Assembly: GCF_017303155.1 (NCBI RefSeq)
Contig: NZ_JAEKJR010000002.1
Coordinates: 186,001 to 250,000 of the forward strand
Direction of reading: 5' to 3'
Length of the DNA stretch: 64,000 nt
DNA from: Microbulbifer salipaludis
GTDB lineage: Bacteria; Pseudomonadota; Gammaproteobacteria; Pseudomonadales; Cellvibrionaceae
The stretch's first letter is position 1. The number at the start of each line of letters is the position of its first letter. The notes under the pieces were generated by a model. That model did no database searches. It was not told where the DNA came from and saw nothing but the letters and a program-made list of their open reading frames with translations. The position numbers were made by a program, and so were the translations under genes. Positions 10,614-20,399 of this stretch are shown here, piece after piece.

Positions 10614-11123
10614 ATGGCTAGAGATAAAGTCGAGAAGAGCAACGACGAAGGCCTCCAGGAAAAGCTGGTCCAGGTCAATCGTGTTGCCAAAACCGTAAAA
10701 GGTGGTCGTATCTTCGCGTTCACCGCTCTGACCGTAGTTGGCGACGGCAATGGCCGTGTTGGCTTCGGTCGTGGTAAAGCACGTGAAGTACCTGTTGCCA
10801 TTCAAAAGGCAATGGAAGCTGCGCGTCGCAACATGATCCAGGTAGACCTGAATGGGGACACCCTTCAGTACGCTACCAACGGTCGCCACGGCGGTTCCAA
10901 GGTATACATGCAGCCCGCTTCCCAGGGTACCGGCGTAATTGCCGGCGGCGCGATGCGCTCCGTCCTGGAAATGGCTGGCGTCCACAACGTACTGGCCAAG
11001 TGCTACGGCTCTACCAATCCGGTAAACGTCGTACGCGCTACTTTCAGTGCGCTGGGCAAAATGAGCAGCCCAGAAGACGTAGCCGCCAAGCGTGGCAAGT
11101 CTGTGGAAGAAATCCTGAACTGA
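10614..11123 (+). CDS. rpsE: 30S ribosomal protein S5
   Basis: Protein at the mRNA entry pore involved in decoding fidelity. 169 residues, with the double-stranded-RNA-like fold signature [20 protein letters not shown] and the loop [11 protein letters not shown]. It is followed by a 66-base spacer, unusually wide for this operon. Confidence 0.98.
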   Translation: MARDKVEKSNDEGLQEKLVQVNRVAKTVKGGRIFAFTALTVVGDGNGRVGFGRGKAREVPVAIQKAMEAARRNMIQVDLNGDTLQYATNGRHGGSKVYMQPASQGTGVIAGGAMRSVLEMAGVHNVLAKCYGSTNPVNVVRATFSALGKMSSPEDVAAKRGKSVEEILN

Positions 11124-11129
11124 TTCGGT

Positions 11130-11160
11130 TTGGGTCGCAGCAGCTCTATCGTTGCGGCCC
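11130..11160 (+). promoter_or_regulatory. Hairpin in the rpsE-rpmD spacer
   Basis: GGGTCGCA pairs with TGCGGCCC (one G-U pair) around a 13-base loop. There is no T tract, so it is more likely a processing or stability element than a terminator. Confidence 0.3.
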
Positions 11161-11189
11161 ACTCTGAACTTGCTTTGAGTGAATGAGTC

Positions 11190-11375
11190 ATGGCTAAGAA
11201 GACCATCAAAGTAACCCAGGTCAAAAGCATCAACGGTCGTCTGAAAAATCATCAGGCGTGTGTTGCTGGTCTGGGTCTGCGCCGCATTGGTCACACTGTG
11301 GAAGTGGAAGACACTCCCTCTGTGCGCGGCATGATCAACAAAGTGAACTACCTCGTAAAAGTTGAGGAGGCGTAA
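11190..11375 (+). CDS. rpmD: 50S ribosomal protein L30
   Basis: Small 23S rRNA binding protein. 61 residues, [16 protein letters not shown] then [20 protein letters not shown], the full family pattern. The ribosome binding site is weak (GAGTGA at about 11179). Confidence 0.97.
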   Translation: MAKKTIKVTQVKSINGRLKNHQACVAGLGLRRIGHTVEVEDTPSVRGMINKVNYLVKVEEA

Positions 11376-11376
11376 C

Positions 11377-11811
11377 ATGCGTTTGAACGAGTTGTCTCCC
11401 GCTGAGGGTCACAAGCAGAGCGCCAAGCGTGTTGGTCGCGGCATCGGTAGTGGCCTGGGTAAAACCGCTGGCCGCGGTCACAAGGGTCAAAAGGCCCGTT
11501 CCGGTGGTAGCGTTCGTCCGGGCTTCGAAGGCGGTCAGATGCCTTTGCAGAAGCGCCTGCCGAAGTACGGTTTCACCTCTCGCGTTGGCCGCTTTGTAGC
11601 GGAAGTGCGTCTGGCGGAGCTGGCGAAGGTAGAAGGTGACACGATTGATTTGGCAGCGCTGAAAAATGCCGATATTATCGGCGGCCACATTAAGCGCGCC
11701 AAAGTGTTCCTTTCCGGTGAGCTGACCAAAGCGGTTACCGTGAAAGGTCTCGGCGTCACCAAAGGTGCTAAAGCGGCCATTGAAGCTGCTGGCGGAAAAG
11801 TAGAAGACTAA
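11377..11811 (+). CDS. rplO: 50S ribosomal protein L15
   Basis: 23S rRNA binding protein with a long extended N-terminal arm. 144 residues from [15 protein letters not shown], with the Gly/Arg/Lys-rich arm ([19 protein letters not shown]). The ATG at 11377 has a GAGGAGG site at 11364; an in-frame ATG-like start further upstream would lie inside rpmD. Confidence 0.98.
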   Translation: MRLNELSPAEGHKQSAKRVGRGIGSGLGKTAGRGHKGQKARSGGSVRPGFEGGQMPLQKRLPKYGFTSRVGRFVAEVRLAELAKVEGDTIDLAALKNADIIGGHIKRAKVFLSGELTKAVTVKGLGVTKGAKAAIEAAGGKVED

Positions 11812-11823
11812 ATCGAGGCCCCA

Positions 11824-13170
11824 ATGGCACGACCAGGATCTGGTGTTAACTCCCTGGGTAACGGCAAGGGATTAGGCGAGCTTTGGGCTCGCCTTCGTTT
11901 TCTGTTTCTCGCGATTCTCGTATATCGCATAGGGACTCATATTCCGGTGCCCGGTATTGATCCGGAAAAGCTGGCAAACCTGTTTAACCAGAACCAGGGA
12001 ACCATCCTTGGTCTGTTCAACATGTTTTCCGGTGGCGCACTGGAGCGGATGAGTATTCTGGCCCTCGGTATCATGCCGTACATCTCTGCGTCCATCATCA
12101 TGCAGTTGATGACCGCGGTGACGCCTTCGCTGGAGGCGTTGAAGAAGGAAGGTGATGCAGGGCGCCGCAAGATTAACCAGTACACCCGTTATCTGACGGT
12201 GGTGCTGGCCCTGATTCAGGGTATCGGTATGACCTTTGGTCTCGCCGGTCAGAATCTTGCGTACTCTGCTGAGCCGGCATTTGGGTTCTACTTCGTGGCC
12301 GTTGTGTCACTGGTAACCGGTGCTGTCTTCATGATGTGGCTGGGTGAGCAGATTACCGAGCGCGGTGTTGGTAATGGTATTTCCATGCTGATCTTCGCCG
12401 GTATCGTCGCGGGCCTGCCGAGTGCTATTGGCCAGGCCTTTGAGCAGGCGCGTCAGGGTGAATTGCATATCCTGATGCTGTTGGCGATCGGTTTTGTCGC
12501 GATTGCTGTTGTGTACTTCGTGGTAGTTATGGAGCGCGGCCAACGCCGTATCACCATTAACCACGCGCGGCGCCAGGCGGGTCGTTACTCGCAGGCGCCG
12601 GCTGCACAGTCCAGCCATCTGCCGCTGAAGGTCAATATGGCCGGTGTGATTCCGGTGATCTTTGCCAGCAGTATCCTGCTGTTCCCTGCGACTCTGGCGC
12701 AGTGGTTTGGTCAGGGTGGCGAAGGTATCGGTGCGCAGATCCTGCAGTGGATGGCGCTCCAGCTGGGTCCCGGTCAGCCGCTGAACATTATTTTGTTCGC
12801 ACTGTTGATTGGCTTCTTCTGCTTCTTCTACACGGCGTTGATGTTCAACCCGAGTGAAGTAGCCGATAACCTGAAAAAATCCGGTGCCTATGTGCCTGGT
12901 ATCCGCCCCGGAGAGCAGACCGCGCGATATATCGATAGCGTTCTGACTCGTCTGACTCTGGTGGGTGCCTGCTACATTGCATTGGTATCCCTGCTGCCGC
13001 AGTTCCTGGTAGTCGGGCTGAACATTCCTTTCTATCTGGGAGGTACTTCACTGTTGATCGTTGTGGTCGTAGTGATGGACTTTATGGCGCAAGTGCAGTC
13101 GCACCTGCTGTCTCACCAGTACGAAGGGTTGATGAAAAAGGCGAATCTGCAAGGCTACGGCCGCCGTTGA
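11824..13170 (+). CDS. secY: Protein translocase subunit SecY
   Basis: Central channel of the SecYEG translocon in the inner membrane. 448 residues with about ten transmembrane segments. Landmarks are HIPVPGID after TM1, the plug region, and the cytoplasmic loop with [13 protein letters not shown] (SecA/ribosome contact), then [12 protein letters not shown] before TM9. GAGG precedes the ATG by a few bases. Its position between rplO and rpmJ is the standard spc operon arrangement. Confidence 0.98.
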   Translation: MARPGSGVNSLGNGKGLGELWARLRFLFLAILVYRIGTHIPVPGIDPEKLANLFNQNQGTILGLFNMFSGGALERMSILALGIMPYISASIIMQLMTAVTPSLEALKKEGDAGRRKINQYTRYLTVVLALIQGIGMTFGLAGQNLAYSAEPAFGFYFVAVVSLVTGAVFMMWLGEQITERGVGNGISMLIFAGIVAGLPSAIGQAFEQARQGELHILMLLAIGFVAIAVVYFVVVMERGQRRITINHARRQAGRYSQAPAAQSSHLPLKVNMAGVIPVIFASSILLFPATLAQWFGQGGEGIGAQILQWMALQLGPGQPLNIILFALLIGFFCFFYTALMFNPSEVADNLKKSGAYVPGIRPGEQTARYIDSVLTRLTLVGACYIALVSLLPQFLVVGLNIPFYLGGTSLLIVVVVVMDFMAQVQSHLLSHQYEGLMKKANLQGYGRR

Positions 13171-13209
13171 TCGGTATCCACAGCAGCAGGATTGAATTGA
13201 GGTAAGGTC

Positions 13210-13326
13210 ATGAAAGTACGCGCTTCTGTTAAAAAGATCTGCCGTAACTGCAAAATCGTACGTCGCAAAGGCGTTCTGCGGGTTATCTGCAGCGCCGAGC
13301 CGCGTCACAAGCAGCGGCAGGGCTAA
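13210..13326 (+). CDS. rpmJ: 50S ribosomal protein L36
   Basis: Tiny zinc-ribbon protein of the large subunit, 38 residues. The zinc ligands are all visible: CRNC near residues 11-14, a Cys at residue 27 and His at 32, so this is the zinc-binding (C+) type. It begins [15 protein letters not shown] and has a GAGGTAAGG ribosome binding site. Last gene of the spc operon. Confidence 0.97.
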   Translation: MKVRASVKKICRNCKIVRRKGVLRVICSAEPRHKQRQG

Positions 13327-13346
13327 TCGGCGCCAAGCGCCGATTA
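13324..13346 (+). promoter_or_regulatory. Perfect 10-bp hairpin at the rpmJ stop codon
   Basis: TAATCGGCGC (13324-13333) and GCGCCGATTA (13337-13346) are perfect inverted repeats around a CAA loop, and the stem includes the rpmJ stop codon. No T tract follows. It could be a Rho-assisted terminator or an mRNA 3'-end stabiliser between the spc and alpha operons. Confidence 0.5.
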
Positions 13347-13725
13347 CCGACTCGCCATGGAAGGCGGGCCAGGTGTCTATCCGAAGGAAACGGCCAGTTG
13401 ACACCATTGTTCGTGAAAATATTTGCCTTCTTGCACAGCCCCGTGTAAAAAGGCGCTCCGCAAGGCAGTCTGCTTTGCGGCGAAACCCGAGAGTCGCCGT
13501 CGTGCTGACCCGGAGGTTTCAAAAGGGGGCGTTGACTGTCGTCCGCTTTGCCCTGGGTTTCGGCTCTGGGAGGGCGGGCTATTGCAATTTGGTGTTTGAA
13601 AAGCTATTCTTGCGCGCCTTTTTGGTGGTGCTGGTGGCTTTTTATTCGCTGTCAGCGCCGAATTGAGAATTGAACCGCGCCATCACCAAAGTAGCGCCGG
13701 TTCACAATACGTGGAGTACGCCTCT
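13327..13725 (+). other. Non-coding spc-alpha spacer, about 400 bases
   Basis: No convincing gene. It holds the hairpin at the rpmJ end, a TTGACA at 13398 with no good -10 partner, two weak stems near 13458-13500 (for example CGGCGA with TCGCCG), and a promoter-like pair at 13582-13610. It is the upstream regulatory region and leader of the alpha operon. Confidence 0.6.
13582..13610 (+). promoter_or_regulatory. Candidate promoter of the alpha operon
   Basis: -35 TTGCAA at 13582, 17-base spacer, -10 TATTCT at 13605, followed by the GC-rich TGCGCGCC discriminator. This matches the layout of the S10 promoter and would give a leader of roughly 110 bases before rpsM. Confidence 0.6.
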
Positions 13726-14082
13726 ATGGCACGTATTGCTGGTGTAAACGTACCAGACCACAAGCACGCCGTGATCTCCCTGACCCATATTTATGGTGTC
13801 GGACGCACTACGGCCAAGTCTATTCTGGCAGCGGTAGGTATCGCTGAATCCACCAAACTTCGTGATCTGTCCGAAGACCAGATCGAAACCATCCGCGGTG
13901 AAGTTGCAAAACTGACCGTTGAAGGTGATCTGCGTCGTGAAGTGTCCATGAACATCAAACGTCTGATGGACCTGGGTTGCTTCCGCGGTCTGCGTCACCG
14001 TCGCAGCCTGCCGCTTCGCGGTCAGCGCACCAAGACTAACGCCCGTACCCGTAAGGGTCCGCGCAAGCCGATTCGCAAGTAA
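13726..14082 (+). CDS. rpsM: 30S ribosomal protein S13
   Basis: Head protein that forms bridges to the large subunit and touches P-site tRNA. 118 residues, [14 protein letters not shown] at the start and [20 protein letters not shown] at the end. The ATG at 13726 has GTGGAG at 13711; reading further upstream in frame gives no family-like sequence. Confidence 0.98.
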   Translation: MARIAGVNVPDHKHAVISLTHIYGVGRTTAKSILAAVGIAESTKLRDLSEDQIETIRGEVAKLTVEGDLRREVSMNIKRLMDLGCFRGLRHRRSLPLRGQRTKTNARTRKGPRKPIRK

Positions 14083-14126
14083 GCAATCGCGCAAGTCTTC
14101 ACAAGTACAGGATTTAGGATACAGGT

Positions 14127-14516
14127 ATGGCTAAGCCAAAAACTACTGTTCGCAAAAAGGTCAAAAAGACCGTTGTCGACGGTGTTGCCCACATCCACGC
14201 ATCGTTCAACAACACGATCGTGACGATCACTGACCGTCAGGGCAACACTCTGAGCTGGGCTACCGCGGGTGGCTCCGGTTTCCGTGGTTCTCGTAAGAGC
14301 ACCCCTTTCGCAGCCCAGGTTGCCGCTGAACGTGCAGGTACTGCCGCTCAGGAGTATGGCCTGAAAAACCTTGATGTCGAAGTAAAGGGCCCAGGCCCGG
14401 GTCGTGAATCTGCCGTTCGCGCCCTGAACAACTGCGGCTACAAGATCACCAACATCACCGACGTGACGCCGATCCCGCATAACGGTTGTCGTCCGCCCAA
14501 GAAACGTCGCGTGTAA
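14127..14516 (+). CDS. rpsK: 30S ribosomal protein S11
   Basis: Platform protein shaping the E-site mRNA path. 129 residues; [17 protein letters not shown] and the C-terminal [18 protein letters not shown] are conserved. Confidence 0.98.
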   Translation: MAKPKTTVRKKVKKTVVDGVAHIHASFNNTIVTITDRQGNTLSWATAGGSGFRGSRKSTPFAAQVAAERAGTAAQEYGLKNLDVEVKGPGPGRESAVRALNNCGYKITNITDVTPIPHNGCRPPKKRRV

Positions 14517-14531
14517 GAGGGGGTTGACGAA

Positions 14532-15152
14532 ATGGCACGTTATATTGGACCAAAATGTAAGCTTTCCCGTCGGGAAGGTACCGATCTTCAGCTGAAAAGT
14601 GGCGTTCGCCCGCACGAATCCAAGTGTCGCGCGGAAACCAAGCCTGGCGTTCATGGCGCCGGTCGCGGTCGTCTGTCCGACTACGGCGTTCAGCTGCGTG
14701 AAAAGCAAAAAGTACGCCGTATCTACGGTGTGCTGGAAAAGCAGTTCCGTAACTACTATAAGGAAGCGGCGCGTCTGAAAGGTGCAACCGGTGAAAACCT
14801 GTTGAAACTCCTGGAAAAACGCCTCGACAACGTGGTTTACCGCATGGGCTTCGGCTCTACTCGCTCTGAAGCGCGTCAGCTGGTATCTCACAAGGCGATC
14901 CTGGTGAACGGTAGCGCCGTCAACATTCCTTCCTATCAGGTTAAGGAAGGCGACGTGATTTCTATCCGTGAGAAAGCCAAAAAGCAGATGCGTATCCAGA
15001 ACTCCGTTTCCCTCGCTGCACAGCGCGGTGACGTAGAGTGGGTAGACGTGAACGCGACCAAGCTCGAAGGTACCTTCAAGCGTGTTCCCGATCGCGTGGA
15101 TCTGCCGGCAGAGATCAATGAAAACCTTATCGTGGAACTCTACTCCAAGTAA
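14532..15152 (+). CDS. rpsD: 30S ribosomal protein S4
   Basis: 16S rRNA assembly-initiator; in E. coli it represses the alpha operon by binding the rpsM leader. 206 residues. The S4 RNA-binding domain is at about residues 95-155 ([10 protein letters not shown] through [14 protein letters not shown]). A strong GAGGGGG site precedes the ATG. Confidence 0.98.
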   Translation: MARYIGPKCKLSRREGTDLQLKSGVRPHESKCRAETKPGVHGAGRGRLSDYGVQLREKQKVRRIYGVLEKQFRNYYKEAARLKGATGENLLKLLEKRLDNVVYRMGFGSTRSEARQLVSHKAILVNGSAVNIPSYQVKEGDVISIREKAKKQMRIQNSVSLAAQRGDVEWVDVNATKLEGTFKRVPDRVDLPAEINENLIVELYSK

Positions 15153-15197
15153 GGCTCTGTTCCATTTAAGGAATAAAACTGTAATACAGGTATGGCT

Positions 15198-16202
15198 ATG
15201 CAGACTGCTGTCAACGAGTTTTTGACACCTCGTCGTATTGACGTCACCGAGTACAACCAGAACCACGCCAAAGTGGTTCTGGAACCGCTGGAGCGTGGCT
15301 TTGGCCACACTCTCGGCAACGCACTGCGCCGCATCCTGCTGTCCTCCATGCCAGGCTGCGCCGTCACTGAAGTTGAGATCGACGGTGTTGAGCACGAGTA
15401 CAGCGCAATTGAAGGTGTGCAGGAAGACGTAATTGAAATCCTGCTGAACCTGAAGGAAATTGCGGTGGTGATGCACGGCAAGGACCAGGCAGTGCTGAGC
15501 CTGAGCAAGAAAGGCCCAGGTGCGGTAACCGCTGGCGATATCCAGGTGGACCACGACATCGAAATCGTGAACCCAGAGCACGTGATTGCCAACATTACCG
15601 GCGACGTGGAACTCAACCTGCGTCTGACCGTCGCGCGCGGCCGTGGCTACCAGCCCGCCGATGCCCGTCGTGAAGATGAGGAAGAGACCCGCTCGATCGG
15701 TCGCCTGCAACTGGATGCGTCCTTTGGCCCGGTTCGCCGTGTTTCCTACAGCGTGGAATCCGCGCGTGTAGAACAGCGCACCGACCTGGACAAGCTGGTT
15801 CTGGACCTGGAGACCAACGGTACTCTGGATCCGGAAGAAGCGATCCGTCGCGCCGCTACAATCCTCCAGCAGCAGCTGGCAGTGTTTGTGGACCTGGAAG
15901 GCGAGAAGGATGCCCAGCCGGAAGCGAAGGAAGAGGAAGTTGATCCGGTGCTGTTGCGTCCGGTGGATGACCTCGAGCTGACCGTGCGTTCGGCGAACTG
16001 TCTGAAGGCAGAAAACATCTACTACATCGGTGACCTGATTCAGCGCACTGAAGTAGAGCTGCTGAAGACCCCGAACCTGGGTAAAAAGTCCCTGACCGAA
16101 ATCAAGGACGTGCTGGCTTCCCGTGGTCTTTCCCTGGGTATGCGTCTTGAGAACTGGCCGCCGGCCAGCCTCAAGGGCGACAGCAAGCTGAGCTCCCTGT
16201 AA
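15198..16202 (+). CDS. rpoA: RNA polymerase alpha subunit
   Basis: Alpha subunit that nucleates core RNA polymerase and, through its C-terminal domain, contacts UP elements and activators. 334 residues. N-terminal domain starts [16 protein letters not shown] and includes [19 protein letters not shown]; the C-terminal domain has the DNA-contact region [16 protein letters not shown] and [17 protein letters not shown]. Two ATG codons compete (15192 and 15198); the second is spaced properly from ACAGG at 15186 and matches the family N-terminus. Confidence 0.98.
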   Translation: MQTAVNEFLTPRRIDVTEYNQNHAKVVLEPLERGFGHTLGNALRRILLSSMPGCAVTEVEIDGVEHEYSAIEGVQEDVIEILLNLKEIAVVMHGKDQAVLSLSKKGPGAVTAGDIQVDHDIEIVNPEHVIANITGDVELNLRLTVARGRGYQPADARREDEEETRSIGRLQLDASFGPVRRVSYSVESARVEQRTDLDKLVLDLETNGTLDPEEAIRRAATILQQQLAVFVDLEGEKDAQPEAKEEEVDPVLLRPVDDLELTVRSANCLKAENIYYIGDLIQRTEVELLKTPNLGKKSLTEIKDVLASRGLSLGMRLENWPPASLKGDSKLSSL

Positions 16203-16327
16203 AGCGTTTGTGGCGCGGGCGTGTTTTGCCCGCCCGCGTGAAGAAAACCGAGTGGTGCGCGTTTCCCGCTAGTACCACTCCCAGACGACTTGCTGAGAAA
16301 GCAATCGAAGTCGTGAGGAATTGAGTT

Positions 16328-16720
16328 ATGCGTCATCGTTATAGTGGCCGTAAATTCAGTCGTACCAGCTCTCACCGTAAAGCCATGTTCAAGAACATGA
16401 CCGCTTCTCTGGTAGAGCACGAACTGATCAAAACCACACTGCCGAAAGCCAAGGAGCTGCGTCGCGTTGCCGAGCCGCTGATCACCCTGGCCAAGAAGGA
16501 CAGTGTAGCCAACCGCCGTCTGGCTTTTGCTCGTATCCGTGACAAGGATGCCGTGCGCAAGCTGTTCGACGAACTGGGTCCCCGTTACGAAGCCCGTCCG
16601 GGCGGATACATCCGCATTCTGAAATGTGGTTTCCGCGCTGGCGACAAGGCGCCGATGGCCTACGTCGAGCTGGTGGATCGTCCGGTAGCGGACGAGACTG
16701 CAGAAGCTGCAGAAGCCTGA
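16328..16720 (+). CDS. rplQ: 50S ribosomal protein L17
   Basis: Tunnel-exit protein. 130 residues, [20 protein letters not shown] at the start. A short Ala/Glu tail ([10 protein letters not shown]) is added at the C-terminus. Last gene of the alpha operon, separated from rpoA by 125 bases that contain a GC-rich stem. Confidence 0.97.
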   Translation: MRHRYSGRKFSRTSSHRKAMFKNMTASLVEHELIKTTLPKAKELRRVAEPLITLAKKDSVANRRLAFARIRDKDAVRKLFDELGPRYEARPGGYIRILKCGFRAGDKAPMAYVELVDRPVADETAEAAEA

Positions 16721-16773
16721 GGCAACTCGCTTTAGGTGATTTCGGTACCTTTCGGGGTCTCGAGCAAAGGAAG

Positions 16774-16802
16774 GCCGGTCTCTGACCGGCTTTTCTTGTT
16801 TT
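16774..16802 (+). terminator. Terminator of the alpha operon
   Basis: GCCGGTC (16774-16780), loop TCT, GACCGGC (16784-16790) then TTTTCTTGTTTTT. Intrinsic terminator closing the ribosomal gene block. Confidence 0.85.
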
Positions 16803-16843
16803 TAGCTCTTAATGTTCGCCCTTCCGCTGTGAGGCCATTGGTG

Positions 16844-17101
16844 ATGTTTGACTCGTTGGATGACTTGCTGAAAATCTTGAATCCGCAGATCGTTGGCAGC
16901 CTGAAGCGTGCCATCGAGCTGGGCAAGTGGCCGAATGGGGTCGCACTGACCGAGCAGCAGCGGTTGCTGTGTGGCGAAGCGGTGGTCTACTGGGAGCAGC
17001 GCAACGCCACTCCGGAATCGCGGGTCGGTTATGTACCGCCAAAAGCAACGCCCTGTGCCGACAAGCACGAAGACGAGACCGTGACCTGGGTCGATGGCTG
17101 A
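16844..17101 (+). CDS. DUF1315 (YeaC-like) family protein
   Basis: 85-residue cytoplasmic protein of unknown function. The segment AIELGKWPNGVALTEQQ resembles the conserved core of E. coli YeaC, recalled from memory. No membrane segment or catalytic motif is visible. The ATG at 16844 follows a GAGGCC site; reading further upstream in frame crosses the rplQ terminator. It stands alone between two terminators, so it probably has its own promoter, which I could not identify. Confidence 0.8.
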   Translation: MFDSLDDLLKILNPQIVGSLKRAIELGKWPNGVALTEQQRLLCGEAVVYWEQRNATPESRVGYVPPKATPCADKHEDETVTWVDG

Positions 17102-17140
17102 TCGCCGCCGCTTCCCCGGGCACGTATCTTGTGCTCAAGT

Positions 17141-17170
17141 AAAAAAGGCCGGAAATCTCCGGCCTTTTTT
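17141..17170. terminator. Bidirectional terminator
   Basis: AAAAAAGGCCGG (17141-17152) and CCGGCCTTTTTT (17159-17170) form a perfect 12-bp stem with a six-base loop. It serves the DUF1315 gene on the plus strand and the chitinase gene on the minus strand. Confidence 0.93.
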
Positions 17171-17186
17171 ATGACCGCCAGTCTGG

Positions 17187-19238
17187 CTAGCGGTTGTAGT
17201 CAATGTCTACGTCGAAAAAATGCTGCACACAGCGGACATAGTCGCCTTCGATAAAGGCGGAAAAGCGTGTCTGGTAGCCAACCAGCTTGCAGGCATAACT
17301 TTCGCCATTGGGGTATTGCGGATCCCAGCTCCAGTCCTGTTCCCAGTAGATCTCCATGGCGCCGGCCCCACCCACTGCGAACCGGTCCATGCTCGCGCAG
17401 CCAAGTACTTCGTCGGCGGGTAGCGGGACACTCAGGAATTCGGTGAAGTTACGATAGTAGTCAATGCGGTTTTGCGATTGTGCGTGTTCGCTGCTGCCGC
17501 CACATTCGATACCGCCATTGATGATCATTGTGGTAACCCCAAACCCGGGTACCAAGCCACTGCTCAAGTCCTGGCTATTGGGCTGCCAGGTGCCATCAAT
17601 CACGTGCAGCATGCTGGGCTTGGGTGGCTGCGGATAGACGAAGAAAAACACCGCGCTGGCCAGGTTGAGCCAGGTGTCCGCCACAAGGTGGGGCTCCTGC
17701 AGCAGCACGGTTACATCGCCGAACATGGCGGCAGAGAAGGGGCCGTAGTTGTAGTTGTAGCTCAGCTGCTTTGCGCCGCGTCCGAAATAGCTTTTGTAGC
17801 TGCCGTCGGCAAAGGTGGCACAGGGCCATTGTTGCGCCTGCCAGGTGGACGGATCACACACGCCGTAGCCATTGGGTGTCCCCTCGCTCCATCCCTGCTC
17901 GCGAATGAAGTACAGCCCCTGGCGCCATTCAGGCTCTGCCCAGTGCGGAGAGTGCCCGCCGGTTTCCTGGGTGAAGTGGGCAAACATCGTCGCCAACGAT
18001 TTCCGGCAGATGGCGTCGGCGTTGCGGCCGTCATTGTAGTCACCGCAGAAGGCGGGGAACTTGGCCACCGCGCGCAGGAAACTGGTGTACGAGTACTCCT
18101 CCGCGCGCACCGGAAACAGGAAATCCCAGTCCGCGCCGGTGAGGATGGATTCCACGCGGCGAACATTTGCGGGGTTTTGCAGTCTACCCGGGACCACCGC
18201 TTCCACCTGCGGGTTATCCAGTGTGACGATCGAGGCTTTTACCTGGGTGAATAGCGCACTGGACGTCAATTCCGCTTCCCGTGTTGCCAGTGTACTGAGT
18301 GGGATACTGAAGCCGCCGCCGCTGCTGCATTGCTGCTGCACGGTCGCGGTCTCGTTCACGCTGACCTCGCCATTCGTCACCTCGAACGCGAATTCGTAGG
18401 CAGCGCCAGTGCTGGTGTCGGGGAGATTCACCGTCGTTGTATCTGCATCCGGTGTGATGATCTCAGCGCTTGGGCCGCTCAGCTGTCGCCATTGGAACAC
18501 GTAGTTCGCGCCGTCGGGATAGCTGGAGTCGGCTGCGCTGAGGGTGATACTGCCTGGGCAGGCAGTGGTGCTGGCGGGGGCGGTAATCACAATGGTCGGC
18601 AGTGGTGGGATAACCGTCCCGGCGCGCTGTAGCAGGGCAACCGTTGCATAGGCCGTGTGCTCGGCATCCGCGACGCTCAGGCGGAATTCATACCCGGTAT
18701 CGGCTTCCACCGGTGGCAGGTCCACCTGGGTGCCGCTGCTATTGGGGTTGAGGATACTGGCCTGAGGCGATGTCGGGGCAATTTGAGTCCACTGGAAGGT
18801 GAGGGAATCGCCTTCCGGGTCGGAAGACAGGCTGCCGTCGAGTGCGATGCTGGCGGCACCGGTGACCTCTTGCGGGTTGGCAATGGCCCGGGCAACCGGG
18901 GCCAGGTTGCCGGTGTCTGTCGCGCAGACTCCTGGGTCCTGTAGAAGCCAGGGGCTATCCCAACTGTTGGCGGCGGTATAGGCGGCCTCTGGCGAGTCGC
19001 TTGGCCCGGCCCACCACTGTGCGCGGAACAGGTCCTGCTGGAAGCAGACCTGACTCCCGCCAGCATAGCTCTGTCCGGCCTGGTAGGGCGCGGCAGGAGG
19101 GTTGGCCTGTGTGAGGGCTGGCGAGAGTAGCAGCGCGCACAGGGCGGCACCCAGGGACCTCTGGAGCGGCTTTCTGGCGTTGACCCGGGGGCGGCGCGAT
19201 TCGATATGGGCCCTGGCGGGCCATGACTGACGAGACAT
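17187..19238 (-). CDS. Secreted GH19 chitinase with CBM and two PKD domains
   Basis: Predicted extracellular endochitinase cleaving beta-1,4-GlcNAc chains. 683 residues. A long signal peptide ends about residue 45 (LLLSPALTQA). Residues about 50-105 form a CBM5/12-like chitin-binding module (QDLFRAQWWAG). Two PKD-like beta domains follow (about 113-205 and 213-305). The GH19 catalytic domain fills about 320-683, with the catalytic Glu in FAHFTQETGGH near residue 421, then YFGRGAKQLSYNYNYG and FGVTTMIINGGIECG. GGAGAAG precedes the ATG. It is monocistronic. The n-region of the signal is unusually long (about 28 residues) with several Arg. Confidence 0.92.
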   Translation of the reverse strand: MSRQSWPARAHIESRRPRVNARKPLQRSLGAALCALLLSPALTQANPPAAPYQAGQSYAGGSQVCFQQDLFRAQWWAGPSDSPEAAYTAANSWDSPWLLQDPGVCATDTGNLAPVARAIANPQEVTGAASIALDGSLSSDPEGDSLTFQWTQIAPTSPQASILNPNSSGTQVDLPPVEADTGYEFRLSVADAEHTAYATVALLQRAGTVIPPLPTIVITAPASTTACPGSITLSAADSSYPDGANYVFQWRQLSGPSAEIITPDADTTTVNLPDTSTGAAYEFAFEVTNGEVSVNETATVQQQCSSGGGFSIPLSTLATREAELTSSALFTQVKASIVTLDNPQVEAVVPGRLQNPANVRRVESILTGADWDFLFPVRAEEYSYTSFLRAVAKFPAFCGDYNDGRNADAICRKSLATMFAHFTQETGGHSPHWAEPEWRQGLYFIREQGWSEGTPNGYGVCDPSTWQAQQWPCATFADGSYKSYFGRGAKQLSYNYNYGPFSAAMFGDVTVLLQEPHLVADTWLNLASAVFFFVYPQPPKPSMLHVIDGTWQPNSQDLSSGLVPGFGVTTMIINGGIECGGSSEHAQSQNRIDYYRNFTEFLSVPLPADEVLGCASMDRFAVGGAGAMEIYWEQDWSWDPQYPNGESYACKLVGYQTRFSAFIEGDYVRCVQHFFDVDIDYNR

Positions 19239-19297
19239 GTCTTCTCCAATTTAATTTATTGTTATGTGTTGCGCGCAAATGCAGCTGCTCAACCATG

Positions 19298-19311
19298 TGA
19301 CAGCGTTGTCA
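19298..19311. promoter_or_regulatory. Inverted repeat upstream of the chitinase gene
   Basis: TGACA-GCGT-TGTCA lies about 60 bases before the chitinase start. It resembles a dimeric regulator site; the regulator is unknown. The rest of the 228-base spacer (19239-19466) contains no gene I can support. Confidence 0.35.
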
Positions 19312-19466
19312 TTTGCGGGATGAGAAGTTAGCGAAAGCCGTTGCGCTCGGGAAGGGGACAGGGCGCCAAATACCGGGTGTCGCTGATCGACGCGGGTGAA
19401 CTGTGAACTGGTGGCGTCGCTAACGCGAGTTTGCCGGTTGCGAGGCGGTGGTCACCGCTGGAACGC

Positions 19467-20399
19467 TCACAGTAAGCGGGGAAGGTCCGCCAGCAGGTGC
19501 GACTTTTCTCTCAGAACCTGGTGGGCCGTGGCCTGCTCGACTTGCTCGAAATCCAGTCGTGCGCCGGCGGGCAGCTGGGCGAGGCGATGCACATCCGCGC
19601 TGATGACATGGGCGATGCGCGGGTAACCGCCGATGGTCTGCCCCTCCACAAAACTGATAATGGGCAGGCCGTTGGGTGGTACCTGTACGGTGCCGGGGCA
19701 AAGTGCCGCGGAAACCTGTTGCGGGAGTGTTTCCGCAGGCAGGGGCTCCCCCGCCAGGCGGATACCCATACGGTTGCTCTGGGGCGATACCGTAAAGCCG
19801 CCGGCATAAAAACGCGCCACAGCATCGCCGGTAAAATGGGATGCCTCGAGCCCGGGCACGACCCGCAACAGCGGCCTGGATGCGTAGTCCAGGCGGTATT
19901 GGGCAGGAAGTTTTCGGTCAGGCACGGCGCGGCAGTGTTGCAGTGGGATCTGGTCACCGGCCTTGAGTGGCCGCCCCTGCCATCCGCCGAAACCGGCGAT
20001 GACATGGGTGGACAGACTGTCGAGGGTGGCCGCCAGCTGGAAATCGGCGGCAAGCGTGACATACGCGCGGGCACCAGACCTGAGCGGACCGAAGCGCAGC
20101 CGGTCACCCGGACGCATCTGCAGCACTTCGTCGTTGCCCACCGGCCTGTCGTTGTGCGCCAGATCAAAACGGGCGCCAGTGACGGCGACTGCGGTCGCCG
20201 CGGAGAATTCGATTTCCGGGCCGGTGATGGCGACCTCGAGGCATGGGTGCTGAGGTGGATTACCCAGCAGCAGGTTGCCAAGGGCCATCGCGAAAGTATC
20301 TGCGGCTCCGCCACGGGAGAGCCCCCAGCGCAGGTTGCCAGGCCGTCCACCGTCCTGAATGGTGGTCTGCAGGCCGGGCTTGATGATACGCAGGCTCAT
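19467..20399 (-). CDS. pxpC: 5-oxoprolinase subunit C (KipA-like)
   Basis: Subunit of the ATP-dependent 5-oxoprolinase PxpABC, which opens 5-oxoproline to glutamate. 310 residues, starting MSLRIIKPGLQTTIQDGGRP, the hallmark N-terminus of the KipA / biotin-dependent carboxylase-like family; VPPNGLPIISFVEGQTIGGYPRIA (cited in parts: PNGLPIIS, TIGGYPRIA) is the conserved C-terminal signature. The start overlaps the pxpB stop by four bases. The same frame stays open far upstream, but that stretch is pxpB read out of frame. Confidence 0.93.
   Translation of the reverse strand: MSLRIIKPGLQTTIQDGGRPGNLRWGLSRGGAADTFAMALGNLLLGNPPQHPCLEVAITGPEIEFSAATAVAVTGARFDLAHNDRPVGNDEVLQMRPGDRLRFGPLRSGARAYVTLAADFQLAATLDSLSTHVIAGFGGWQGRPLKAGDQIPLQHCRAVPDRKLPAQYRLDYASRPLLRVVPGLEASHFTGDAVARFYAGGFTVSPQSNRMGIRLAGEPLPAETLPQQVSAALCPGTVQVPPNGLPIISFVEGQTIGGYPRIAHVISADVHRLAQLPAGARLDFEQVEQATAHQVLREKSHLLADLPRLL

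Noticed and set aside
8204..10801. 865-codon open frame on the minus strand across the spc operon
   Set aside because: It is antisense to six or more certain ribosomal genes; codon bias of highly expressed genes leaves the opposite strand open. No family pattern or ribosome binding site.
13398..13426. TTGACA at 13398 as the alpha operon promoter
   Set aside because: No -10-like hexamer at 16-18 bases; the pair at 13582-13610 fits better.
14022..15710. 562-codon minus-strand frame over rpsK-rpsD-rpoA (and a similar one at 2864-4135)
   Set aside because: Same antisense artefact of codon bias in ribosomal genes.
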